A stretch of 64,000 bases of DNA, from NCBI GenBank assembly GCA_020465985.1, contig JAANYP010004337.1, positions 777,001-841,000 of the forward strand. The letters are read 5' to 3'. The notes below the pieces were generated by a model that made no database searches, had not been told where the DNA came from, and worked only from the letters and a program-made list of their open reading frames with translations. Made by a program: the position numbers and the translations under genes. Shown piece by piece: positions 54,933 through 64,000 of this stretch. Numbering within the stretch: the first letter of the stretch is position 1; every line of letters starts with the position of its first letter. This DNA comes from Centrapalus pauciflorus. Lineage: Eukaryota; Streptophyta; Magnoliopsida; Asterales; Asteraceae.

Positions 54933-55240
54933 GTATACGTATATGCATACATATGTATAAGGGGTGGTTCAATAGAAAACCTATATGCATCAGAAAACCC
55001 GGGAACCACTTTATAGCCATTGTGATGCATCACGCGGGGAATTTGATGCATTACGCGGGAATTGTGATGCATTTGTGATGGTGCATGGAGGTTTTCCGAT
55101 GCATGTTGGTTTTCCTTTGAACCCACCTCTATATATATATATACACACACATGTCACATATATTTATGCTACTTAATTGTTTCTGGTTTGAATTAAATCA
55201 AGATTCTCACAAGCCGGCCTTCTGATTTGCAGAAAAATGA
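54253..55240 (+). CDS. Membrane-associated kinase regulator 6-like protein
   Basis: Starts at METSQ (54253), where family similarity begins, not at an in-frame ATG 33 nt upstream. Exon 1 runs to 54889 with donor TTGG|GTAATT at 54890. The likely acceptor TTTGCAG ends at 55232, and exon 2 ends at TGA 55238-55240, giving 214 aa ending NSLEK. Reading straight through also gives 214 aa, ending NSLGN at 54897. Family features: ESFSYSWL at 10-17, LVHADEIF at 59-66, a basic stretch at about 99-131 (KLTKKYRQF, then SKRLFRK, RKSRR) expected to bind acidic membrane lipids, and a C-terminal LVHEAIVHCK at about 200-209. MAKR proteins are intrinsically disordered plasma-membrane regulators of receptor kinase signalling; the specific role of this one is unknown. 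A D-family MITE sits in the intron. Confidence 0.8.
54898..54934. repeat. (TC)n(AC)n microsatellite
   Basis: TC run followed by AC run, immediately after the MAKR6-like exon 1 and just before MITE D3. Confidence 0.9.
54960..55129. mobile_element. TA-flanked MITE, family D (copy 3)
   Basis: The left end is TATAA-GGGGTG-GTTC then AATAGAAAACC; the right end inverted is TATAG-AGGTGG-GTTC then AAAGGAAAACC. The interior has GATGCATCACGCGG. A TA run follows. It is shorter than the other two copies. Confidence 0.8.
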
Positions 55241-57474
55241 AGACTGGAGCAGATGATCGAAAGCCCTGGGAGACTGTGGAAACTTCAAATATTAATGGGA
55301 TATATATATATATAAATAGGATGTTGTATCACTTATTGATCAATATACATAATTACTTTGGGTTCATTAGACTCATTTTTTAGCTTCTCGTTTATATTAG
55401 TTATTAATTTACAGAAACAGTCGTAAGTATTATTATTATTATTATGAGGAAAAAAAGCGCCTTTCGGAATATTGTTTGTTGTTAATGTTAATATTTATGG
55501 CGGGTTTGATTCAAAATATTTGGAAAACCAACAATGGATATTTAATCTCAATACAATTATTTGATCTTATAACTTGATCATGAGTTCCATACGTAATAAC
55601 ATCGATCTCATGATTCTTACGATTTTGATTGATAAAAACAAGAAAATAATTGTTCGTACGTTGTGACGGGCTAAAACTATATAGTTTTTATAAATAAATG
55701 AAAAAGAAAATTCTACTAGCTAGGTCGAGTCTTTGTTGCAGCAAACTGTCCTTACTCCTTGGATTCAGCAAAACCCTGAATGCTCAAAGGAAATAGTAAT
55801 TTAAAAGTTAATATATATTAAATCTACACTAAATATATTAAAATAAACTAAAAATGATAGTCAATTAAAAATTAATATCATAATTTAATTGAATATTAAA
55901 TTGTGTTTAAATAATAAATATATTAATAATTATTATCCACACATTTCAAACTACTTATTTGTGGTTTTGTAACGTAATAATCAAATAAACAACCTTAATA
56001 AACAAAACAAAACATCCTCTTGATTGAAATCGAAGAAAGAACCACTCATTAAAAATTTAAAATCAATTGAAAAAAGTATAGTTGTAGTATACATGATGGA
56101 GGAAAATAAGTATGGGAGAAGTGAGAGTGACAAAAAAATTGATTGGCCCGCTAAAGTTTTTAACATATCGACGAAAATGTCATTCAATCCATGAACTGAA
56201 ATTTAGATTGACTATCAAATTAAAAATCATCAAAGAATGAAATGTGTTCTCACATTCTTAATTCTATGGATAGGATCATTGTAGAACAAAACGTAGGCTT
56301 TTCAAGTAGGCTTTTCGGTTTACATCTATAGGTTTTTCGATTTTTTGGTTTTTTGAATACGGTTTAGTTTGGGCCTAACCCAAAAAATTTGGACATTTTT
56401 CTTAAAATTTAGTTTTTTCTTTACTAAACTTATGATTTTTCTTTACTAAAGTTAAACACAATTTGATAAATGATTAAAAAATAATTGTTTACATTTGAAT
56501 TTTTATTAGACTTGTGTCTTAGTTTGATATTTTGATTTATTAAAATTGAGTATTAATTAATAGTTTAATTGGGTTGATACTTTAATTTATTAAACTTACT
56601 AAATTAGACTTGGATTACTATTTTAGTAAGTTCATCGTTCAAAAATAGAATAAGAATACCTATACCAATTAATTAATTAGCATTCATTATATTACATCAC
56701 ATATGATTAAAATTAACATAACTATCCATACCAGTTAATTAACATTTTGACGTCACAAATATCAATCATACACATAAAGCTGAAAAACCATTACATGTGA
56801 ATATAAAGAAAAAAAGCTTTGTAATGTAGGACATAATATCAAATATGAGTGAAAATAGAAATAACGCAATAAATATATAAAATATTTGAAAATTTACTTG
56901 AATTTTAAAAACCGGTTTGGTTCTATTTTGGGATGAAATCCGAACCCAACCATATACTCTGGTTTTTTTGGTTTCGATATTTTTGTTCTTCGGTTTCATG
57001 GTTATTGATTTTTTGATTTTGGTTTTTTCGGTTTAAAAATTGATTTTTCTCATCCCTAACAAAAAAGTTAGCATACAACCAGAGAACCAATTACAAGGAC
57101 TACCAAATAAATTTAATTTAATGGAAAATTGATATCATTTTTTAAAACGTAAAGGGCAATTCAGGATTATTAGGTTGGAGTATCGTTACTAGGAAAATAT
57201 TATCAGTGACGGAGTTTTAGCGACAGATTAACAACAGATTTTTAACCAAAATAAGTAATTAACTTGCCAATTTAAGTTACTAGAGGATAGAATTTCACCA
57301 AAAAATCTGGGGTGGGTTGTCATCATATAATTAAAACAAAATTTACATTTAATACGGATCATGGAAATTAAGAATACAAATTTGATAAACAATATTGCAC
57401 AAATAGATACATCTTACATTTACATCATCAACTTTATTATGCGAGATGCATTTTTTAACCAAATATCATTTACT
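55241..57474. other. Gene-free stretch
   Basis: No gene recognised. Around 56320-57060 there are TTTCGGTTTT-type motifs at both sides (56320-56360 and 56960-57050) that may be the ends of an old element of the CCGGTTCGG-rich kind. Nothing else stands out. Confidence 0.45.
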
Positions 57475-57719
57475 CACTGCCGTTCCTATATTTTTTAGGC
57501 TCAGGGCATATACATAAAAAAAGCCTTTTACATATAAGCTATATTCGTATAAAAAATTACAATTAAACAATATTGATTTTGTTGCACTATTGTTAATGTT
57601 ATGTCTTTAAAAACTTCACAATCACTACTACAAAAAGCATAATGGACCCCTCATATTCACCCCGGTTGATTGAAAAAAAGCTAAAAAACAGGGTTCTTTT
57701 GAAATTCGTTAGAGTATTA

Positions 57720-58135
57720 GCTAATACACCCCGATTGTTTAACAAGGTAACCGGGGTCCTTTACTTTTTCTTATACACCCCGGTTGTTTTTATAAAACCG
57801 GGGTACATAATCCAACATTTACCCGGTTGTTTAACAAAATGACCGGAGTCCTTTACTTTTTCTTATACACCCCGGTTGTTTTTATAAAAACCGGGGTACA
57901 TAATCCAACATTTACCCGGTTGTTTAACAAAATGAACGGGGTCCTTTACTTTTTCTTATACACCCCGGTTGTTTTTAAAAAAAACTGGGGTAAATAATCC
58001 AACATTTACCCGGTTGTTTAACAAAACGACCGGGGTCCTTTACTTTTTCTTAGTTATTTTTAAAAAAACCAGGGTACATAATCCAACATTTACCCGGTTG
58101 TTTAATAAAATGACCGGGGTCCTTTACTTTAACTA
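57720..58135. repeat. Subterminal tandem repeat of the CACTA element, about 93 bp x 5
   Basis: GTCCTTTACTTTTTCTTA recurs at 57756, 57848, 57941 and 58035, with GTCCTTTACTTT at 58119. Each unit holds ACCCGGTTGTTTAACAAAA. Such subterminal repeats are transposase-binding sites in CACTA elements; the apparent frame at 57642 is an artefact. Confidence 0.9.
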
Positions 58136-58216
58136 AAACATTTATACCTTATTGTCTTAATCAATTCATTAAAAAATGGTCTTTGGCCTAGTGGTATCAA
58201 GGTGTTAGAGGGGACC

Positions 58217-59507
58217 TGATATCCGCTCGTCGTAAAGCGTTCAAAAATAATTTATAAAAACACCAATCACCTTAACTTATAGCTAGGGTAAGTGGGATCG
58301 TCTCCTCAGGGAGCATGTGGTTATCAATAATATTCTACGATAGTTATTAACTAATAATAAAAACTAATTATTAAACTAATTGAAGGAAGGAAGCAATTGA
58401 GAGGAACGTTGGAAAATTAATTATAGCTTTGTTAAGAAAACTTAAAGAAAATAAGAACGCCAACGACTTCGGGTTTAAGGTTTGGGTGGAGTTATGGATA
58501 ATTGATCTAAGGTTGCTAATTATTTAATTATTTATGATTCCGATTAATTATCTTTGTAACCTAACCACATAGACATAGTCATGACAATCACATCTATCGC
58601 AATCCGTATTTTGGGCACGAATCGTGTCATGTTCACAGTCCGTCTTAACTCCTAATCTAATGAGCTCGGCACGGCATGTAACACGGCTACGACGCGTCTT
58701 ACGATAAAGATATAAATAGAAGCGAACGAAACAATATCTTTAAATAATAATCACACAGAAAACTAATAAAACATATCGTTCGTTACAATAATAACTCAAC
58801 GAAAAACATAAATACTTAAATAATAAACAAACCCTTGAACGATAATAGCGTGATAATCATCAACCAACGCGTACGAAACATTGAACTTGTCAGGAACAAC
58901 CTTCGTAGTTGTTGGATTGATGGGGGAAAGATGGAGCGTAGAAGGAACCAAACCCCAAACCTTTCGCCGTTGGTTTCGCGCAGACTACATCGCGATGGAT
59001 GAATCTGGACTTTTCTTCCTCTTTTCTCTTCAATTTCTCCTCAAAATATGTGTGTTTTTTCGTCTGGAAGCTTGTCATATATATAGGCAGCTCTGAAAAA
59101 CCCTAAAAATCACGAAATTAATATTTTATGGGTTGGGCGCAGCCGTGGGCGCAGGCCTGCGCCCCGCCCTGCGCTTGGGTCTAAAATCGCGTATTTTGGC
59201 AGAATAAATCATTCTGTTGAGCACTCGGTTGGGGAGCAGGGCTGCGCCCCAGTCTGCGCTTGGCTTTCTATAAATCTTCTCCGATTGCGCTCAAATCTGC
59301 CAGACTTTTACTTGAGAGGATTACCTACATGCGTAATGAGTTTTATCAATAGTAGAACATTCCAAGGCACAATTTACTCATTTTAACTCCTTTTAAGATT
59401 TAACCCTTCAATCGATAAAAACAATTAAATGTAGCATTATACCAATACTTTATACATAAAATAATATCATTTAAACACATTAAAGTCGGTATAAAATGAT
59501 CCGATCA
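58217..59507 (-). repeat. LTR (3' in element orientation)
   Basis: Differs from the other LTR at three positions that I can see: 58491, 58674 and 58729. Contains a GC-rich segment with GGGCGCAG and CTGCGCCC repeats. The 71-codon frame inside occurs in both LTRs and is not considered a gene. Confidence 0.95.
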
Positions 59508-61251
59508 AACATCCCCAACTTAAACCTTGATCGTCCCGAGCAAGAAAACTAAATCAGACTTTAATGTTCAAGATTTCTTTTACCAGGCGTATGATAAATC
59601 AGTGACTCTCTAATTAATTTATCAAATTAGTAACAGCCTTCATACTAAACGTCCATGCATGATCATGACTAAAAATTCGTTTCCGTTACACTGTGTTAAA
59701 ACCGCTATCAACACTTTACCTCCCAAACATTCCTCACCATAAACCACCTATTTTTGCTCAAGGTTACATGCATGCAATTTTACCGGTTTTGACGTTTATA
59801 ATGAACTCACTTATCATTTGATAATTTCATTTAGCACACTTACGAGTTATTTTATTAAGGGTTTGAACATGACTTTTCTAACGAGTCCATGTAACGGAAA
59901 ATTGGTCAACCGCTCCCAAACCAGTTGGCTTTAGGGGATTAGGTATAGAATACCCCTCAGACTTCTTTTCCGAACTCGTTAGGCCACCCCTTACAGTTTA
60001 AGCACCTACGCCTCACGGATTTACTTGCAACACTCCCCCTTATTGCTTAGGTGTATCGATGTCTTTTGAAATGTTGGTTTTGATAAAGTGTTTTATTCTT
60101 TAAAACCACACACGAGTGTAACATACTCAAATTCTTTTATTAATCTCATGCATGCACATTTGTTATGACTCTTTTTAATAATTTTTAAATTAACTTGATC
60201 ATCACTGATATCACTTGGTATTAATCTATTTCCTAACTAGAATTATCATTTTAAGTTACTTGCTCAAACCAAAATAAATTAGGGAGATAAGATCAGTGCA
60301 TTATTACTTTTAGTTGATTAATCAAAACACTATTGTTCAAGGGTGAACACACAAATGTAAAATAAAAACTAAAAATTAAAAATCATGAAAAACTAAACTA
60401 ATTTAAATGCAAGCACACTCGCACACTACTATTTAAAACATAACAAAAGGAACGAAGGGACCTGATCATTAAATGCAAAATCCTGGGTCGGTCGCCTTCT
60501 ATCTTTCGCAATGTAATCATCCACTCATATACATTATATCTCCTTGCAAGTCAATCCTCCTCTTCAACTTTGGACATCATTGTCCCAATACCAATATAGA
60601 TTAGACTGAGATTCAAGTGGATGAGTGTACGAATAATGTAAAATCATGCCTAAAAAATGAATGTATTTATTTTCATGACATAGTTAAATAAATAGCGAGA
60701 TAGTCGTTTGAAGCCGCAGTTGGGGTGGAATAACATCCCCAACTTAATTATCTACCAATTCTCGTTATAATACTTAAAAGTCATGAGAATACTATTAATT
60801 AAATTGACAAATTATAATGATGCAAGCTAATTAAATGCAATAAACTAAAATGCATATGAGCGATTCATATCATGATTTAATTAAAAGGTGAGTTAAATCA
60901 TTTTAAGCATTGGTAATTGGGGTGAGAGCAAACATCATCAACTTAATTCCCTACTGCACCTATATTTTCTTTTAAATCACACATGATATGCATTTGAGAA
61001 CTATAAACTATAATGCACTAAAATAATAATAATTGGAACCTTAAACTAAATAAACATAAATATACACTAAACCTCACTTTCGTAGGGATCACGATTGCAC
61101 TTAGCATGTGCAACAAGCCTTTAAACCCCTCGGTAGCCCGGGTGGACGAGTTATAGTCTCGTGAGGATTTCTATTGAACACACCCACAAAGTTCTTTGGG
61201 TTGCCTCCCAAGAAGCGCTAAGTTTTACGTCTTCAGCCAGACGATACCTCT

Positions 61252-61941
61252 TCAAGGTGGTTTGTCACCTTGTCCACATACATTACCCGGATATTTGATC
61301 GGTTTTTCCCTTCGTGCGATTCGTACTCCATAGGTACCTGAAATATCATGAAAAATAATTAGCATTGAACTAGAGCTAGTTTCAGGCATTAAACTTTTTA
61401 AATAATAATTTAAATAAGGGAGTTCGAAATATGGAGTTGTCTCCGTTGATGGTTGGAGCAGATCTTTTATAACAACTTCACTTTCGACTCTCTCTTCCTC
61501 GTTAAAGTTTAGTAATTCTAAGGACGTCTCTTGATGGATATCTTGATGCTCGAATCCTCGCTCATCATAAAAGTCATCATCCGGCTCCATGTACATCTCC
61601 CTCTCCGCTTCTTGTTTTAAAAAGAGATCGGTGATTTGCCCCCATGTGTTCACGAGATATTGGAGATGCTTGGTGTTTGCCTCCATAAATGTCATGCATT
61701 CCCTCATGGATGTCATAACATTCTCTTGATAGCACCGATTTTCATCATATAATCGCTGCTGAGATGGATAATAGTCATTATAATAATACTCATCGGAATC
61801 CGGATGTCGTTCCCATGGATTGTACGAATCACGACTCGAGTAGTAAGAATCATGATTATCATAACTTGAATAATATTGATCATTATAATCCGAGTAATTA
61901 TGTTTGGATGGATAATAATCATAATTATATGAAGATTCCAT
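61252..61941 (-). CDS. Tyr/Asp-rich 229-aa frame in the LTR retrotransposon interior
   Basis: The only long frame between the LTRs, starting about 170 bp after the primer binding site on the minus strand. Residues 1-70 are dominated by Tyr, Asp, Ser and Asn (YYPS, DYND and SYYSS-like runs). The middle part (about 75-110) could be helical and includes TFMEANTKHLQYLVNTWGQI. An acidic segment follows at 115-155. No zinc knuckle, protease or polymerase motif is visible. The position suggests a relic or variant of a gag-proximal frame, but function is unknown and it may not be translated. Confidence 0.5.
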   Translation of the reverse strand: MESSYNYDYYPSKHNYSDYNDQYYSSYDNHDSYYSSRDSYNPWERHPDSDEYYYNDYYPSQQRLYDENRCYQENVMTSMRECMTFMEANTKHLQYLVNTWGQITDLFLKQEAEREMYMEPDDDFYDERGFEHQDIHQETSLELLNFNEEERVESEVVIKDLLQPSTETTPYFELPYLNYYLKSLMPETSSSSMLIIFHDISGTYGVRIARREKPIKYPGNVCGQGDKPP

Positions 61942-62088
61942 TCCAAGAAATTAAACAAATAATAAAAACAAAAAAAAAAAAAAACTAAATAAAAACTAAA
62001 TAAATAAAATAACGAAAATAAATTAAATTAAATTAAACCAAAGTAAACCTAAACAACTACCGTAAAACAAGACTAATAAGCGCACTAG

Positions 62089-62108
62089 CTCCCCGGCAAC
62101 GGCGCCAT
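62089..62108 (-). other. Primer binding site of the LTR retrotransposon
   Basis: TGGCGCCGTTGCCGGGGAGC on the minus strand, 2 nt inside the 5' LTR (62111). TGGCGCCG-type sites are usual in plant Tat/Ogre-related elements. Confidence 0.8.
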
Positions 62109-62110
62109 TT

Positions 62111-63401
62111 TGATATCCGCTCGTCGTAAAGCGTTCAAAAATAATTTATAAAAACACCAATCACCTTAACTTATAGCTAGGGTAAGTGGGATCGTCTCCT
62201 CAGGGAGCATGTGGTTATCAATAATATTCTACGATAGTTATTAACTAATAATAAAAACTAATTATTAAACTAATTGAAGGAAGGAAGCAATTGAGAGGAA
62301 CGTTGGAAAATTAATTATAGCTTTGTTAAGAAAACTTAAAGAAAATAAGAACGCCAACGACTTCGGGTTTAAGGTTTGGGTGGAATTATGGATAATTGAT
62401 CTAAGGTTGCTAATTATTTAATTATTTATGATTCCGATTAATTATCTTTGTAACCTAACCACATAGACATAGTCATGACAATCACATCTATCGCAATCCG
62501 TATTTTGGGCACGAATCGTGTCATGTTCACAGTCCGTCTTAACTCCTAATCTAATGAGCTCGGCACGACATGTAACACGGCTACGACGCGTCTTACGATA
62601 AAGATATAAATAGAAGCGAACGGAACAATATCTTTAAATAATAATCACACAGAAAACTAATAAAACATATCGTTCGTTACAATAATAACTCAACGAAAAA
62701 CATAAATACTTAAATAATAAACAAACCCTTGAACGATAATAGCGTGATAATCATCAACCAACGCGTACGAAACATTGAACTTGTCAGGAACAACCTTCGT
62801 AGTTGTTGGATTGATGGGGGAAAGATGGAGCGTAGAAGGAACCAAACCCCAAACCTTTCGCCGTTGGTTTCGCGCAGACTACATCGCGATGGATGAATCT
62901 GGACTTTTCTTCCTCTTTTCTCTTCAATTTCTCCTCAAAATATGTGTGTTTTTTCGTCTGGAAGCTTGTCATATATATAGGCAGCTCTGAAAAACCCTAA
63001 AAATCACGAAATTAATATTTTATGGGTTGGGCGCAGCCGTGGGCGCAGGCCTGCGCCCCGCCCTGCGCTTGGGTCTAAAATCGCGTATTTTGGCAGAATA
63101 AATCATTCTGTTGAGCACTCGGTTGGGGAGCAGGGCTGCGCCCCAGTCTGCGCTTGGCTTTCTATAAATCTTCTCCGATTGCGCTCAAATCTGCCAGACT
63201 TTTACTTGAGAGGATTACCTACATGCGTAATGAGTTTTATCAATAGTAGAACATTCCAAGGCACAATTTACTCATTTTAACTCCTTTTAAGATTTAACCC
63301 TTCAATCGATAAAAACAATTAAATGTAGCATTATACCAATACTTTATACATAAAATAATATCATTTAAACACATTAAAGTCGGTATAAAATGATCCGATC
63401 A
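62111..63401 (-). repeat. LTR (5' in element orientation)
   Basis: Same length as the partner LTR (1291 bp), flanked outside by GGACC. Near-identity marks a recent insertion. Confidence 0.95.
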
Positions 63402-64000
63402 GGACCCCAAGGTTGTGGGTTCGAGTCCCATTGTTGACAAAAGGTGTAGATTTAATAGTAAGAATAGATGTGTGTGTGTGAGTTCTGCAGTACAATATAT
63501 ATGTGTGTGTGTGTGTGTGTATAGGTGCCGGAAATTGTTAAAAAAACAAAAATAAAAAAAATAAAAAAATACATTTGAAACCCGGTTCCTAACAAAACAA
63601 CCAGGGTCTATTTGTATTTTTTTAGTTCCATATAAGCCTTGGAACCCCAGTTATTTTGAATAAAACAGGGGTCTATATACATATGTACCCCGGTTGAACG
63701 ACCGGGGTCCTTTACATTCGGAATAGACCTCCCCCCTTATCAACCCCGGTGCTACAACCGGGGGTTATTGTCATTTTTGACCGGGGTCCATTATGCTTTT
63801 TGTAGTAGTGAATCTGTTATTGTGTAATGGTTTCAGTGCTTCTCTGAATTTTTCTTCAATCCAAAAAACCGCAAAAAAAATTTAATATTAACATCGTATG
63901 ATTATAAATTGGGTAAACTTACATACAATATTAAATTATATTTTTATTAGTAAATTGAAAAAAAAGTTTAAATTTTAAATGATTCATAATATAAATAGTA

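Larger units (their letters stand above)
58217..63401 (-). mobile_element. Young non-autonomous LTR retrotransposon, Ty3/gypsy (Tat-like) type
   Basis: Two 1291-bp LTRs (58217-59507 and 62111-63401) begin TGATATCC and end GATCCGATCA. A perfect 5-bp duplication GGACC lies at 58212-58216 and 63402-63406. On the minus strand the primer binding site TGGCGCCGTTGCCGGGGAGC starts 3-4 nt after the 5' LTR. A polypurine-type TTAAGTTGGGGATG precedes the 3' LTR. The 2.6-kb interior has one frame and no reverse transcriptase, integrase or protease. The lineage call rests on the primer-site sequence and the TTAGCGCTTCTTGGGAGGCA motif near 61205-61225. Confidence 0.9.
58176..63570 (+). mobile_element. tRNA-derived SINE split by an LTR retrotransposon
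   Basis: The left part 58176-58216 has A box TGGCCTAGTGGT. The right part from 63402 has a perfect B box GGTTCGAGTCC at about 63419. Rejoined at GGACC, the boxes sit 30-40 nt apart as in pol III promoters. A (TG)n-rich tail follows. The 3' limit is approximate. Confidence 0.75.
57623..63810. mobile_element. CACTA (En/Spm-type) non-autonomous element, itself invaded
   Basis: A perfect inverted terminal repeat of at least 28 bp begins CACTACTACAAAAAGCATAA at the left and is its complement at the right. A 3-bp duplication AAT lies at 57620-57622 and 63811-63813. The hAT paralogue at about 8540 shows the single-AAT empty site. Without the nested DNA it is about 1 kb. Subterminal repeats with CCCCGGTT and ACCGGGGTCC lie at both ends. 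No transposase. Confidence 0.93.
57475..64000. mobile_element. hAT-type element copy split by a CACTA element (right end outside window)
   Basis: 57475-57622 and 63811-64000 together are collinear with 8391-8730 of the intact hAT copy, from GCCGTTCCTATATTTTTTAGG to GATTCATAATATAAATAGTA. The left end has drifted from CAGGGCCGG. Confidence 0.8.

Noticed and set aside
57642..57842. 66-codon frame
   Set aside because: It lies in the subterminal tandem repeats of the CACTA element.
58881..59096. 71-codon frame repeated at 62775-62990
   Set aside because: It lies in both LTRs and has no domain; the duplication reflects the LTR pair.

Overview
This is a plant nuclear genome window. It is AT-rich and intron-containing, and it is packed with nested transposable elements. 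One single-copy gene, a cytochrome b5-fused sphingolipid Delta8-desaturase, closely resembles the sunflower enzyme as I remember it, so an Asteraceae species is the most likely source. That is inference, not a database result. I find only two ordinary host genes: the desaturase (32530-35695, minus) and a small MAKR6-like membrane-associated kinase regulator (54253-55240, plus). Almost everything else is mobile DNA or its decay products.

Region 1-9.2 kb: a direct duplication (1-194 and 4319 onward), two related long-TIR Mutator-type elements with perfect 9-bp target duplications (2402-3945 and 4505-6116, the second with its empty site preserved in the other duplicate), several small MITEs, and a 0.8-kb hAT-type element (8391-9181).

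Region 10.1-31.5 kb: one hAT-type element (10086-31484, 8-bp duplication GTTACATC) has been split by about 20 kb of serial insertions. All of them lie in its internal (TA)n microsatellites. In order they are MITE A, MITE B, a 6-kb element C, MITE D2 and a 12.8-kb element E, separated only by (TA)n. Element E (18343-31132) is bounded by about 74-bp inverted repeats. It carries two intact, convergent, multi-exon genes: a 908-aa Ulp1/C48-protease-like protein (9 coding exons) and an 835-aa FAR1/MULE transposase (7 coding exons). I could join every exon of both genes in frame. The C48 domain has Phe and Ser where the catalytic His and Cys are expected.

The main discovery candidate is a shared terminal signature. 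Element E and at least seven sequence-unrelated small elements in the window (A, B, C, D, F, G, H) all end in TATAG-N6-GWTC with exact spacing, and nearly all abut (TA)n tracts. This looks like a family of TA-microsatellite-homing Mutator-like elements: an apparently autonomous member plus satellite families sharing only the termini.

Region 32-57 kb: the desaturase gene with a 1.76-kb intron behind a very short first coding exon; hAT-type elements with 8-bp duplications (36291-36834, 37731-39051, 39145-39796); TA-flanked elements F and G; a Stowaway MITE; tRNA-derived SINE copies; and the MAKR6-like gene with a D-family MITE in its likely last intron.

Region 57.5-64 kb: a four-level nest. 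A hAT-type copy holds a CACTA element (57623-63810), which holds a SINE, which holds a very young minus-oriented LTR retrotransposon (58217-63401). Its two 1291-bp LTRs differ at three positions that I can see.
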